A stretch of DNA of 64,000 nt from Byssochlamys sp. IMV 00236 (GCA_001931875.2 MSJH02000095.1:1-64000), one strand, 5' to 3'. Counted from the first letter of the stretch, positions 45,026-57,652 are shown. Made by a program: numbers and translations. Notes: generated by a model from the sequence alone, not told the origin.

Positions 45026-46730
45026 ATTAAGTATAGGAAAAGAGAAGTGATGTATTGAAGAAGAAAAAAAAAAAAAAAAAAAGAAAGAAAGAAAGAAAGA
45101 GAAAGAGAAAATCAAGTGGGTTTTATAAGCTCATTAGGGCTTCTGTCCGACCCATTTAAAACATATTAAACAAGCTTTTTCCATCACCCTCTCTTGTGCC
45201 TCCCCAAATTGAGACAATTGATGAGCATCAGCAGCTGTTACACCAGATGTATACAATCATAATAACTTTCTTTGCAGAAAAAAACGACTAAAGTTATGTA
45301 TTCTTTACGGAATGACCCTTATTTTAATATGTATCTTCTATACTTGATCTAAAGCAGAGATATAATGTAAATAAATTACGTAAAGAGATTATGCTCAGGT
45401 ACGCTTTTTGGGCGAAATGTTTGCTTTTGGCTAATTGTTATTTTGTTATGCTGCTGTGTCACCACTCCTATTTGTTGTTGTTTTTGTTGGGCTCCAAATT
45501 TGGTTCCAAGCCGACACAATAAATAAACAACTGCTATATCATAAACTTTATGTGAATCTTTTGGGAAAGGAAGATCTATAAACTTACTTTTTTTTCTTTC
45601 TTTTATGTACAAGCAATCAACATACATAAATGACTATGTATATATCAGAATATGACATTAGCTAAGCCATATTGTACTCTTTGCATTCCATAATACGGAA
45701 CAACATAGGTCCCCCTTTCTTTTGATATACATATAAACAAGCTCAAAAGCTGTGATTTTTATCAGATGATTATTATCACATACTTCCTATGATTTATATC
45801 TTGACAAGTAATGGCTTCAGCAGTACATTAACAAATAAGGACAACATATTATGACCAGTTTTTCCTTTTCACCTCTAACAAGTTTAAACTTTATCAACAT
45901 GTTTCAAGTTTATGTGAAAAAAGCTTCCCATGAGCGTCACCTTCTTTGACCTACATTAATAGTAATAAAAAAACACTTGTTTAACCATGTTTTCCTTCCC
46001 TTTTCATATACAATGAAAGCCTTTTTCTGAACATTGTTTCATTCCTGAAAACCTGTTGGTACATAATCTGCTGTTGAATGCATATATAAGCAGATACGCG
46101 TATATCTCGCATCCTTTTATGCGAGAATATTCGAGTAGTATCAGGTGAAGCCCTATATGGCAATGTATTTATTCGTCCCTTTTTTATGCCGTATAGCGCC
46201 AAGACGAAATTTATGGCTGAAACATGACTAGCACAGAATTTTAAACTATACCTGGCGTTCACTATAGGATCATGAATAAAAAAAAAGGCAGTAACGAAAG
46301 AAAACCATCTATGCTTGCTGCTGTTATCTTTAAAAAAGACTAAACATAACGCAATATTACAGGCTAAACATGTCACCATTGACATTAAGCGACCTTTTGT
46401 TGTGTTTTACGCATATAGTCAGTAACAATGCTTTGAACAAAGCAAGCTTTTCAAGACCATTTTTGCATCAATGCTTCATTTATAATAGTAGTAATAGTAG
46501 CTATAGTGGGCTACTGCCAAGGGATAGAATATCCTCTTTCTACCCTTCATTCTTTTGCGAGCTTTTGTTCAGAAAAAGCGCAGAGATAGCAGAAATATAA
46601 GGGAAAACAAAGACAGAAAAGAATGCACTAAAATTTTATGTATAATAATAAGCTAGCAGAAGAGTCTAATGATGACAAGTGACGATTGTGCGAGATGAAA
46701 CGTAATGAATGAATGAAAAATTATGAAGTA
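45026..46730. other. gene-poor interval with simple repeats
   Basis: 1.7 kb. An A18 run followed by GAAA/GAGAAA repeats covers 45062-45110, likely in the CCCH gene's 5' region. Minus-strand ORFs at 45376-45627 (83 codons) and 45981-46385 (134 codons) show no motif or splice partner I can defend. Nothing else seen. Confidence 0.5.
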
Positions 46731-47264
46731 TCATATAAAGTTCCAGCGAATAGTGCAAACACCACTTGCCAAAGATCCGCATACCCTTTCAAAGACTATA
46801 AAACAAGTTATTATGTGTACTTGGCCATTGCATTCTACTGCTGTCATTTACCTGAAGGTGACATATCTAATGTTCCTGATGGACAAGATGGACAGGTATC
46901 CACAATTCTTGCCGTAGTGCTTCCGCTGTCACCAGAGATGAAGACCATATGGTCACAATTTGGGTTTGCATTTGGATTCGGACCTATGAGTTACTTTTAA
47001 TGAAACATGATCCAGGAATTTCCATAACTGTAGTTTACCATTTGCCATTTGATCTCTGTTTAAAGCAACCACTAGTTCGGAGTCGTTGTCATATTCCCCA
47101 CATGAGCCTGATCCTACTTCATAATATGTGCTTAATCCCCAAAACCGCTTGATTCTCCTGGAACTTTGTCGCCCATTCCCAATGGAATTATGTGAAGGAG
47201 CAGTCGAGACTTTAGAAAGAGAGCATAGTGTCACGATGAGGATAACAATAGATAAAGAACGCAT
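46731..47264 (-). CDS. small secreted RlpA-like double-psi beta-barrel protein
   Basis: Exons 47264-47039, 46983-46852 and 46795-46731 encode 140 residues. Residues 1-21 are a signal peptide (IVILIVTLCSLSKVSTAPS). A short basic segment with a possible Kex2 site (RRIKR) leads into the barrel: FWGLSTYYEVGSGSCGEYDN, ELVVALNRDQMANG, CDHMVFISGDSGSTTARIVD and TCPSCPSGTLDMSPSVFERV. The paired Cys, the RIVDTCPSC strand and DMSP are the hallmarks of barwin/expansin/RlpA-type domains in fungal secreted proteins (as in cerato-platanin-like or kiwellin-type effectors). No catalytic function is claimed; fungal members bind carbohydrate or act at the wall. Confidence 0.85.
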
Positions 47265-47538
47265 ATTTTTATATATATATATATATAAAAAAAAAAAGAA
47301 AACAGAAAAATGTCAGGGTATCTCTTTATATATAGAAAAGGTGTTGCCCAATGATTGTTTAAGCGCGCGATTTCTGTTTTATAAAGTATGCCGCGATATA
47401 CCCTGACGGTTATCATTCCTTATTCCCCTTCATAAAGACGTACCTCCTTAAATAACTGTGAAAAAAAAGGTTAATGCAAATGCCAAATAGGCTTTTTTGA
47501 TTGGTTTTATTAATTATACACATATTACTTTTTAATGA

Positions 47539-48826
47539 TTAAAGGAATTTCCAAGCATTTACAAGCACTTGAACAACGTCTTCTTTGCGAACCGCCACTC
47601 TAACAAATGCATCGCATCCATATCCTGGTTTACCACTACGAACTGGCACGCCAGCATCACGTGCCAAGTCTACTGCTTTTGATGCAAGTTCAGCAGATCT
47701 CATATCGATCCAAACCCAACTTAAAAATGGTTTACCATGATAGACCCAATCCTTTGCAGCATCTAATTGTGAGAGCTGGTCTATTAAATGTGCTCTCAAA
47801 CGACTTGTATTTTCCCATGTTTCGTTCAAGTAGTCTATATCTTCAACCACTGCTTCCACGAACTTGAGTGCTGGTCCATTCACTGACCAAGGAACTTGTA
47901 TTTTACGTAATGCCTCACAGTGTTCTGCCGTAGGACAGATCACGGAGCCAACTCGGAGACCTGTACAGGACCAGATCTTGGTCCAAGAGTGCATCACGTG
48001 AACAGACACTTGTTCATTTGTCCACATATCCTTTGCATAGTCATGTTGTGAGATCAGTGAATCTGATCTAAATTCAGAAGAATGCCAGGGCTGCATGGAT
48101 TCATCTACAATGTAGTGTATAAGCATATGCTCACGCTAGGGAACATACATTCACTGGCTTACCAACAATGACACATCCTCCTTGTTTGACATTATTTTTG
48201 ATCCATTCTTTTAAAGGTTCAACAGAGAAATAGTCACCTGTAGGGTTGCATGGGTTTACAATACACAGCATGTCAGCACGTTCGGGGCTTGATGGGTCCA
48301 AAATCTTGAAACCATTTGTTTCTGCACTACGTTGGTATTCCCTGTACTGTACAATGGATAAATACAACCGAATTCTCATTATTTTTTTCATTGTACCTGA
48401 ACATCCCAGGGACTGCCTTTCCAGGTAGGTTGAGTAATCCCTCTTTGCATAGCGGACAAAAGAGCCTTTCTAACAACCAGATCGATCAATTCTGAGGCAC
48501 CATTTCCCATGAGTAATCTAGGATGATGTTGAGCATAATCATTCTCCCAAAGAAACTTGGCTAAACATGTTTTCGCTGGCTCTTGATTAGCTGCAGGATA
48601 GTGATGAATATCGTTTATCTAAACAATCTCAATAAATACAATATTCCTTTTGTTTTGATTATGTAATATATATATTTACAGCTTCTCTGGCAGCCTCTAA
48701 TGCTTTTTTGGGCGTACCAAGGTAGTTTGTAGTAACACTAAAATCTTCAACAAAGTTTTTGATAAATCGATGTTCTTGTCCACCATGAAATGTTTGTGTC
48801 TTTGCGTCCCACACTGCAGCAAGCAT
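47539..48826 (-). CDS. class I/II aminotransferase (PLP enzyme)
   Basis: Exons 48826-48680, 48618-48397, 48346-48163 and 48104-47539 encode 372 residues. Fold type I features: LLMGNGASELIDLVVRKA near 85, PCNPTGDYFSV (substrate pocket N-P-T-G), CVIVDESMQPW, the PLP lysine in HSWTKIWSCTGLRVG, and the C-terminal GYGCDAFVRVAVRKED with the carboxylate-binding Arg. It resembles fungal histidinol-phosphate- and CobD-like aminotransferases; the exact substrate is not clear. The last intron must end at TTGTAG before GATGAATCC to give the DESMQPW motif, which shows that the long frame upstream of it is intron read-through. No targeting signal seen. Confidence 0.88.
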
Positions 48827-48870
48827 ATTTGTATTATTTACACTTTTTGAAAAAAAGAAAATAAAGGAAA

Positions 48871-48900
48871 AAGAAAAAAAAAAAAAAAAAAAAAAAAAAA
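48871..48900. repeat. poly-A run
   Basis: A28-type homopolymer in the 5' region of the aminotransferase gene; as T on the coding strand it would lie just upstream of that gene's start. Confidence 0.7.
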
Positions 48901-49288
48901 CTTTTTTAATGGTTGCCCTTTTTTGACGTTTGTACAGAGTAACAGAAAACGTGTAAGAATAAGAGTGAATAGCGGATATTAAAAGATTTGCATCTTGTGT
49001 ATCCTAGAGCATCTCTTGTGTAGTAAGATCATCATGAAGAACCTTTATGCTCCCCTCAGCCAAGCAATAAATACACAACAAAACTGTGGCTTGGTTAGCG
49101 TTGTTTTTTATAAAGTTAGAAGCTTAAACAATCATAAACCAAAGGCACTTTTTCATTAATAAAATGATACTCAATACACCACACAATGGAAGCAAAATGA
49201 ATGTAATTCTTTTCTTTTATTCTAAAAGAAAGTTTGATCATCACAGTATTTTTTCTATTAAACAGTAGCAAAATCAAAACATTTAAAT
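48901..49288. other. intergenic interval
   Basis: About 390 bp between the aminotransferase promoter and the sideroflexin stop codon; AT-rich, nothing recognised. Confidence 0.5.
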
Positions 49289-50591
49289 CTAGAGACCCTT
49301 ATTAAAGTATAGCTGACGGATCGGCTGACCATCCTTATCTTTTAAGCTCTGAAATTCTTTTTCCATAGAAGAGGTATCTAATTCCCCAGTCTGAGGAAAT
49401 ACGGCTATTGCTGCAGGAAGAGCTGTCATTAATGACAATGCAATCAATCCTTTTTTTTTTAAAAAAAAAAAAAATATTAAAGACAATATCCTTCTTTTTT
49501 ATATATACAACTTACCAAAGTTAATAGGAGTGACCCAATGTGGACGTGCTTTAATAAATTCTGTTTTTTGAATACGACCCAGTAAAAGAGGTGGTATAAT
49601 AAGCACAGGTGCATTCGTGAGCACACGAGAGATGGCGACCTGCGAAACGGCAGACACGCCAGCCTTTTTGGATTTACCAATCTTGTCACCATCTTTTGTA
49701 AACACATCGATACCATCTCTAATCTCTTTGCCTCGCATCAAAAAGACATTTACAGTACCAGCAGCAGCAACAGCAGTAAATGGAACTAGCTTCATGCATA
49801 AAGACTTGATAGACGGAGATAAATTGAGACGTGGTACAGCTTGGTTTAATCCAACAGCAATCGCACAGGAAGTTGTCACGGCAGAGGCATAAGCAACTGT
49901 GGAAAAAAAAAAAGGAATGAATTATTTGAGAAATAGGCAGACTGTATTCTCTTTACTTCCTGTTTCCTTTATACTCATAGGCGTAGTCTTGTTTGCGTTG
50001 GCTGAATTGAACGCGACATTAACGCTTTGATTGGCCCATTGCCAAAAGATGATACTTTTAATCTAAGATTGAAATTATCAGACCAAGGAAAAAAAAAAAA
50101 AAGAGACTTACACTTGGATTAGGCAACAACATACCAGCGACAAGGATCATGTTTGTTGGTACAAAGCTTGACATTCTAAACGGTAAAAATACAGGTTCAC
50201 CCGTATCTGGATGAATAGTTGAATCGACAACTTTTCTAAAGAGTTCAGTACATGGTTTTCCCCTGTTTAAGATATATCTTACTTTTCTTGGCTCTCCAGA
50301 GTTTCTCAGGGTCAGTGTGAGTATGTTCACTTTTGTTTTCCAACAACTGTTTACATCGTTCGAGTTCTTTACGCGAAACAAGAAGGGTCCTTACAAGTTG
50401 TTAATAAACACCAAGAAATCTTTAAATCATCCAACCTTGGATCTGTGATATCAATAAAATGTCTTAACCTTCCCCAATAAGTAGATTGAGAATATCTAGG
50501 TTTTGCTTGTTTTTTTATTATTTTCGTTAGCTTGAACTATGGATTATTTATTAAATTTTTACTACAACTTACACAAGTCAATAAAAGACAT
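49289..50591 (-). CDS. sideroflexin, mitochondrial serine/amino-acid carrier
   Basis: Seven exons (50591-50573, 50505-50436, 50389-50283, 50230-50112, 50062-49957, 49896-49516, 49449-49289) give 320 residues, the normal sideroflexin length. Only a 19-nt first exon supplies the start MSFIDL. Conserved pieces: STYWGRLRHFIDITDPRTL, LWRAKKIVDSTIHPDTGEP, FLPFRMSSFVPTN, LLPNPSIKSIIFWQWANQS, GLNQAVPRL and VAISRVLTNAPVLIIPPLL. The HPDTGE and NPS motifs are diagnostic. Inner-membrane transporter of serine for one-carbon metabolism (as human SFXN1 and yeast Fsf1). The last intron ends in an unusual A-rich acceptor with no pyrimidine tract directly before the AG. Its ATG lies 64 bp downstream of the Med15 stop on the same strand. 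Confidence 0.93.
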
Positions 50592-50655
50592 TGATGTAGA
50601 GAATAATATGAAAAAAAAGAAAAAGAAGAAAAAAGGGAAATATATTTTTTTTTTC

Positions 50656-53255
50656 CTAGACAGCACATAATTTCCCACTGTCATCAATTAACTTTTCAGA
50701 TTCATTATCATCAAACTTTACAAACTCATTAGCATCCCAGTCAAGCCCAATGTCCAAGTCGGTTTCAACCCAGGTATGAAAGTTATCTTCATCTGTGGGG
50801 TTTATTGCTGTCGTTGCTGCTTCATCTTGTTGCTTCATGACACTGGTCAATTCGGTTAGGTTACCAAGATCGGGTGTTCCAAAGGTTTCGTCCTTGTATC
50901 CTTCTTTTAGATAGCTACCCAATTGCTTAGCATCTAATGAATCATTGACTAAAGTTGTAGCTGTACTAGTATCCGTGTTGCTGGAGGGTATCGCTTCCTT
51001 TTTCATATTTAGAGTTGCTTTGGCATTATCAATATACGCATCTAGTGTGTACTGAATCTGCTGCTGTTGCTGAGGTAACAAAGGTATCCTTCCTTGTGCT
51101 GCTTGCTGTAATAACCAATTACGCTGGAGAGCTTTCGGTGGTAAAAGATTGATAATATCCTTTGGGATACCTGCTTCGACAGCTGCCATATAGAATGCCT
51201 GTAATTGCATCTCATGTTGATTCAATGGCATACCTTCTTTGACAGGAATACCCGTGGGAATGATTGGTTGCTGCTGCTGATGTTGTTGTTGCTGCATTTG
51301 ATTCTGGGAATTGGGCAATTGAGATTGTACTAAAGAAGGTGCAGAGTCATTCTTTCGATTCATAACGGGTGAAGAAGTACTAGATTTAGCTCCACGTTGC
51401 TTCTTTGAAGGAGGTAACTTTAAATCAATGCTGTTTCTCTTCATAGTCATCGGCGATGTTGATGGTGCTACTGATGTTTCAGGCATAGGGACCATAGTGT
51501 TACTGCCATTATTTATCTGTTGTTGTCCCATATACGATGGTGGTAAGGAAGATGGCTGCTGACTCTGTGGTTGCGATGATTGTATTAGCTTATCATCCAT
51601 CAGTTGCTGTAACATCTGCTGATGGTGTTGCTGTTGCTGCGGCTGCGTCTGTGGTTGTTCTTGAGGTAATTGCGGAGGCTGAGGTAGCTGTGATTGTGCG
51701 AGATGAGGCTGCATTAATTGCGACTGGGATAGTAGCTGTAGTTGTTGCTGTTGTAATAACAAATGGCTCTGCAGTAATTGTTGCTGAGTTAGTTGTTGTT
51801 GAGTTAGCTGTTGTTGCGATAGTTGATGTTGCGTTAATTGCTGTTGCGTTAATTGTTGTTGAGTTAGCTGTTGTTGTGTTAATTGCTGTATGTATTGTTG
51901 TTGTTGTTGTTGTTGATTATGCTGTTGCTGTTGTTGTTGCTGCATCTGTAAAGGATGACCCATACCCATTGTATTTCTGATCCAAGTAAAGTAACCATTA
52001 AGCTGTTCTCTTAGTTTATAGACATTATCCAAATTGATAATGTACTTGTCTTGAGGAAGCAAATTCACTTGATCTTCCAGCATATGCTTCATTAAAATAA
52101 TTCTTCTTGTTGCTTCATAATTGCCCGTCCTTGATAAAAAGATAGGTAATAGGTGATCCAGTTTATCGTACATTGCTTTCATTTGCTGAATTTGTTCTCT
52201 TATAACCGCTTTATCTTGACCACTTAGACTTTCAATGAATGCTCCGGTTACTGCTAAAAAAAGTGAACATCGAGGACATACGCACATAATATGTACTTAC
52301 CTTTAGTCTTACGCACAGTTTCATCCAATTGCTTTACAATAGCCGTAGGGCTCATCTTTGTCGGTGTCACTCCTGTTGCTGCTGGGTACTTCATAGGGGG
52401 TCTTTGTAACATAACATCTGGCTGCTGCTTTTGTGGGAATGGTCTGTTTTGCATCATGAACTCAGAATTGATCATACCTTGCTGCTGAACAGGGCGCATC
52501 AAGTTTGGATTGAATGCGTACATTTGTTGTTGATCTAGTCTGTTCATACCATTGGTCACGATAGTGTTGACACTACTACTCGCTGTACTCGAAGGAGTAA
52601 GAGAAGGAGTAGATACCAACGGTTCATAAGAAGTTATGTTTGGAGAATACTGTTGCTGCAGATATTGTTGCTGCTGTTGTTGTTGCTGAAGAGCCATCTG
52701 ACGAGCAAAGTAGAACTGAAATTGTTGCTGCGAGAGTACAGGCCTAGGACGGTTATAAACAAATGATTGAGAGCCAAAAGGTTGGTTGGAATTAAAAGCA
52801 GGTTGCTGAAGAAAATTAACTTGTTGACTATTACTTGCGATTTGGTCCTTTATTTGCTGAAACTTTTTTGCATGAGCCATGATATACTCATTCTATAGAT
52901 ACGATGTTAGTTTATGATCGTCTCTATGTATCTCGATTTTACCTTGCTGTTACAGCGCTGGTATAAGCCTGCCTCAAAGCTACTAGCCACACCACGGGTT
53001 TCAGTATCGGAAGTATTAGGTGATAAGCGTTTCAATGCTAAACTTCTACACATAAAATAAAGGGATTAAAATGATATATAGTGAAAAACAGATAGGGCTT
53101 TACAATTGAGTAATAAATTGAGTTCTGTCCGCTACTGATAGTTCATCCCTCCAGTTAATATTAGAAGTATTATCTTCTAACAATAAGTTGCTTTGTCCTT
53201 CTTGTCCGTTGTTTATATCGAGTGAAGTAGCTACGTGGGGAATTTGTCCATTCAT
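50656..53255 (-). CDS. MED15: Mediator subunit 15 (Gal11-like) with KIX domain
   Basis: Exons 53255-53104, 53045-52943, 52892-52301 and 52253-50656 encode 814 residues. The KIX domain is spread over exons 1-3: INWRDELSVADRTQFITQL, LALKRLSPN, FEAGLYQRCNSKNEYIMAHA and KKFQQIKDQI. The middle is Gln-rich with pure Q runs and a tandem LTQQQ series (about residues 410-470), separated by another helical domain (VTGAFIESLSGQDKAVIREQ; TGNYEATRRIILMKHML). The acidic C-terminus contains FHTWVETDLDIGLDWDANEF. Med15 is the tail subunit through which activators contact Mediator and RNA polymerase II. Q repeats are CAA/CAG mixed and may vary in length between strains. Confidence 0.88.
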
Positions 53256-53318
53256 AATGTAAGTTGGGTATTGTTATAAATAGAGCCGAGGCTGTTTACA
53301 ATAAAAAAACAGAAAGAA

Positions 53319-53460
53319 AGATAAAAAGAGAGAAAAAGAATGTTTATTTTTTCTTCTTTTGTCTTTTTTTTTTCTTTAAAAGAAAACAAAAAAAGAGAGA
53401 GAGAGAACAACAAAAAAAAAGAGAGAAAAATCACCCTATCAAATACAAATGTTTTTTTTT
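53319..53460. repeat. purine-rich low-complexity tract
   Basis: GA/AAAG-rich stretch between the Med15 start and the PH-protein stop (about 53300-53460), pyrimidine-rich on the coding strand of Med15, consistent with a promoter pyrimidine tract. Confidence 0.5.
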
Positions 53461-53489
53461 TCTGCTCCTTATTACAGTCCACGTGACTT

Positions 53490-54344
53490 TTAAACCAGTG
53501 TTTCTTCCATTGGGCGACGATCTCTATGATGATGACGACGATGCCTAACGCGTAAAGTGATAAATTGAGGCATATCTCTGTAGTCGATGTCAGTGCTTAT
53601 GTTGATTGAACTTTCAATTGTATCTATCCAATTCATTTTATCTGCGTCTGTTTGAGTTTTGATCAATAATTGAGGTCCATTGGCGATTTGCAAACGCAGA
53701 ACATGCCGGTGCTTCATATAATCAGTTGCCACAGTAATTTGCGCTCCTTGCATAGAATGTGTCCAGATAGGCTGTGTGCGTCTTTCGTGCTTGGGGTTGT
53801 GTTTATAACCTAGTATCATTGTACCACGGACCTGTAAATACAGAAACCTATATGCTTATCTATTTATAAACCATTCACCTTAAAAAGAGTCTGGCTCTTA
53901 CCTCCACGATCTATTTGTTGATCGAACACCAGGTTCAGTCATTTCGCATTTAACATAAGCCGAGCCCAATTTTTCAACTGTGCATTCATAGTCAGGTAGT
54001 TCTTCCCGGCCTTCTTCTTCTCTTGGGTGAATGACACGGCTCGTCATAAGTTTTGGAAATTGAAACGCCCAAGGATGAGATTTGTCATCATAGCTTGGAG
54101 GTAAGGTATAATCCTCATCTTGAGTTGTAGATATCGGTAAGGATGATGCAGATGTGCTTATATGAGTAAATATTTTTTTATTTTTTGAAAAAGAGCGTAG
54201 AGACCAGCTACTTTTTTTCTTTTTCAAAAAGAATGAAACTAGAAATTATTATTAATAATTAAATAAGAAAATGTATATTAATCACTTACCAAGACGTGTT
54301 GAATTGTTTACTGTGGGGGTATTTGTATTTGCAATGGCTAACAT
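53490..54344 (-). CDS. PH-domain protein
   Basis: Exons 54344-54290, 54238-53902 and 53847-53490 encode 249 residues. A Ser/Lys-rich N-terminus (KKKKSSWSLRSFSK) is followed by a linker and the PH domain from about residue 110: LGSAYVKCEMTEPGVRSTN, RSWRFLYLQVRGTMILGYK, HVLRLQIANGPQLLIKTQ and DKMNWIDTIESSINI (C-terminal helix with its Trp). The acceptor at 53848 is chosen because it alone produces RSWRFLYLQVRGT; the more obvious CAG 20 bp later leads to a stop. Probably phosphoinositide-binding and peripheral at the plasma membrane; partners unknown. Confidence 0.8.
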
Positions 54345-54864
54345 AGTTTGTGTCTATGGAATATACATAAATAATATTTACAAAAACGGTTCAAAAAAAG
54401 AAATAGAAGAAAGAGAGAAGAGATAAATAGTCTTTATATATATATATCTATTGACAATCTATTTCTAAATAAAGAATTACAAAAAAGGAGTAAAAAGAAG
54501 GGGGGAGAGAGAGAAAGGAAATTAACAATAAAGAATATTTATAGTTTATCCATTACGCTCTTTCCGAGTTACCATCATTTCTCAAGTCCCGTCACATGTA
54601 AACAAACTTGGTCTGTAGATCCCTTCATTCATTCTTTACTGGTTGCAAACAGTCATGCATCTCATTAATTCTATACTTCATTACTGCCCTCCTTTCCCCC
54701 CTGTTTGCCATTGCCATAGCAACTGTCACTATGACCACTGTCATTGCCACTTTTGAAATTGTTTATTTTTATTTTTTATTTTCTTTGCACAACATCCACT
54801 CATCATGCACCCCCACATGGCGACAACAAAAAGTTACACTAATTTTTTTTATTGGCACAATAAA
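54345..54864. other. intergenic interval
   Basis: 520 bp between two minus-strand genes. Holds the PH-gene promoter (a TATATATATA stretch near 54437) and the 3' end of the Bye1-like gene. An 86-codon plus-strand frame at 54608-54868 is not convincing. Confidence 0.5.
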
Positions 54865-57652
54865 TTAGTAAGAGGGATAATGAAATGAAACAGGCTGTTG
54901 TTGTTGTTGTTGTTGCTGTTTGGTTCTTTGAAGTACTAAAACGCCCAAGAATAAATCTGCATCTCTTTTGGTTTCCTCTACTCTAACAACATAAAGCCAA
55001 TCTGGTATTTGCTGCACCTTTTGCAGCGGAATCAAATAAAAGTCTTTAATCTTGGTCTTGTTATGTCCCACGACTGCATATCTTTGTCGTGTCTGAAGAT
55101 AATTTAATAATGTTTGTGCCTGTCCTTCATTTAAACTTGGCTCCGCCTGCCTATTCTGTGCTTCTACTTGAATCAGCACAATCTCTCGACTACTTGAGTA
55201 TTGTGTCTGTGTTATATAATTTGTGACTCGATCAGATGGGATTCTTCCTTCTATCCACATGGTAGGTGACAGAACTTCCTTCCATTCTTCAGCATTCAGC
55301 TGTCTTCCTCCCACCTGCCTTGCACATGCTTCAAATTCAGCTACCTGTGGCATGTTTACCTTTCCTTGCCAAATGCTAGGTATCTCTCCTTCTTCTTCAT
55401 CTTGTTCCATTGCTTCTGGTTCTTCAGTTTGATCTTTCTGATCGGATTCTTCTTGATTTTCGAGCTCAGTTGTATCCACTTCTTCAACCACAAATGGAGT
55501 TTCTTCCTCTTCACCCAACAATGTTTCTACATCCACAGTGACTTTTCTCTTTTTTGCTCGATGACCTGCATTTAAATTGGAAGGATCTCGTCTTTGGTCT
55601 TCCTGGTTTGCAACCCCAATTCGGGCCAATATATCATCCATGGGCTCAGCCGACTTTGTGCTTGTGTGATCTGCAGTGTCACTCACAGGTATTTCCTGCT
55701 GGTTACTGCTACTGTTTTTATTCTCTAACAGGGGCTCCTTGTAAAAGTCATCTTGGTTCTTTTCTTCTTTGCTTGGTATCATGATGATGTCTCCTTTATG
55801 TGTCTTTTTGATAATAGGCACATTTTCAATCTTTAGAATCGAATTCTTCAAACTCTTTTGACGAAGCACTTCCGACATGGACCTGAGTTCTGGATTTGCC
55901 ATATCCTCCGATGACATCTTGATGAGTTCCAATGGGGTTAGATCACCTGCCACTACGCGTAACTGGAAAGTCTGGTTGGCCTTGTCCTTCAAATTATGAA
56001 GCAGAGATCGAAACTTGTTCTTGTAAGGCTCACCACATGTACGCTGGCGTCCTTTCGTATCGCCCAGTTGCTCGAGCATTGTGTTTTCAATTGACCTAGC
56101 CAAACTTTCTGCTCTTTCTGGAATCTCTCCGACGTTAAACAACTCGGGATCCTTTTGAACTGCAGATTCCATAATTGTCTTCAAGATGCCTGTCATGTTC
56201 TTGATCACGTTTCGACGTACTGGGTTTTCGTCTGCTGTCATTTGACTGGGTGAATTGGGCGTTGAACTTTCTTGAGGTTCTTCCTTTTCGCTTTCTTCAG
56301 GTGGTGGTGGTGGCGGTGGGGTTTCCTTTTTCTTGGTGTTACGACGTACCGCTGGTGTTCCTTGTTCGTCTTTTCGGGCACACACATCACTGCAATAAGA
56401 ATCAGCTCGCGTATGATTGTTACAGCCTTTGTATAAGCATGTTGATTGTTGTCTTGATCTTGTCTGACGCGTGTTGTCGTTTGGCGCTACTTCATCGTTG
56501 TTGTCGTTGTTGTCGTTGTTGTCACTTGCTGGTGTTTGTTGAGTTTCTAATAAGTTCAAATAGAAATTGGGGAAAAGGAAGATAGAGAAAATAAAGAGTT
56601 TAATACCGTATTTTATTACGATTGTTGTGTACATACATATACATGTATACACACATACACACACACAATATATATATATATATATATACATAACACACAC
56701 AACTACACCACACACCACACATACACAGAGGGGGCAACAATGAACATGTGCATAGACTGCCCTTTCTTTCTCTCTTTGATAGTGTATATACATATCATAA
56801 CCATGTAGCTTATAATGTAGTTTATCACATCCATAAAAAGAAGTTTTGTTTTTCTCACACTCTCTTTCTCTTTTTAACAACAAAAGAGAAGTAGGGAGAA
56901 AAATCAAGATTACATAAAAACATGGGGATGTATTGAATAACAAACATAATTCCTTCTCTCATATGTGCACTTGTGTGTATACGTGTATACATGCATAAAT
57001 GCTTACCTTGTTCACATTTTTGACATATCCAATCAATATCTTCTTCCTCTGCATCAGGATCAAAGCTAACACAAGCACAATGAAACCTAGAGCTCATTAA
57101 TATGATTTCATGCAGTATTTTCTAAACAACTTACCATTCCTCACAACGATCACATTGAACCATAGGCTTACCATTATATGGCTGTTGACAGATACAGTAA
57201 AGCTTTTTAGCTCTTGATTTTTTCTTTTTGTATGTGACTGTAGGGGTTGTGTTGAGCGTAATCGAACGAGAACGTGTCACTCTCTGTTCTGATGGTTGTT
57301 GCTGTTGTTGTTGTTGTATTTGAGGTTGTTTAAGTAATGAATCAGGAGTTATGAAATTATTAGCATCGACATTGTTATTGTTGTCATGCATAAAATTAAA
57401 GCCTAATTCAAAGCCCCAATTGTTGCTATTATTATTACTAGGTTCATTACTACTATTATGGTTATTATCATTACAATCCTCTGTACCATATAAGATGTTG
57501 TTGGCTGTAGGAAAGGAATCCGACGGCGTGCTGGTAACTGAGTGCCATTCAGATTCATTATGTTGAATAGGGGCTATTCCTTCTGCTGACAGTAAGTTTA
57601 TCTCATTCTGATCCTGCAAATTTAAAAAGTCGTCAATGTTGTGAATATCCAT
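54865..57652 (-). CDS. PHD-TFIIS(M)-SPOC protein, Bye1/PHF3/DIDO-like
   Basis: Exons 57652-57135, 57086-57007 and 56546-54865 encode 759 residues. An Asn/Gln-rich N-terminus precedes a PHD finger built from two exons: LYCICQQPYNGKPMVQCDRC, EEWFHCACVSF and DIDWICQKCEQ (C4HC3). A further Cys cluster TCLYKGCNNHTRADSYCSDVC follows, then the TFIIS central-domain homology (VRRNVIKNMTGILKTIMESA, PYKNKFRSLLHNLKDKAN, LTPLELIKMSSEDMANPEL) and a SPOC domain (IPSIWQGKVNMPQVAEFEA to VLVLQRTK). This order is that of yeast Bye1, human PHF3 and DIDO, which bind H3K4me3 and elongating RNA polymerase II. Intron 2 (57006-56547) is about 460 nt, unusually long, with TA and CA microsatellites, and is open in frame from an ATG at 56943. 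Confidence 0.88.

Noticed and set aside
45376..46385. Minus-strand ORFs of 83 and 134 codons
   Set aside because: No family pattern, odd composition and no promoter; treated as chance or relic.
51537..51980. 147-codon plus-strand ORF
   Set aside because: It is the antisense shadow of the Gln-rich part of Med15.
56580..56943. N-terminal 120 residues of the 692-codon frame (rich in Cys/Val/Tyr)
   Set aside because: Intron with microsatellites read through in frame; family homology begins only at the acceptor 56547.
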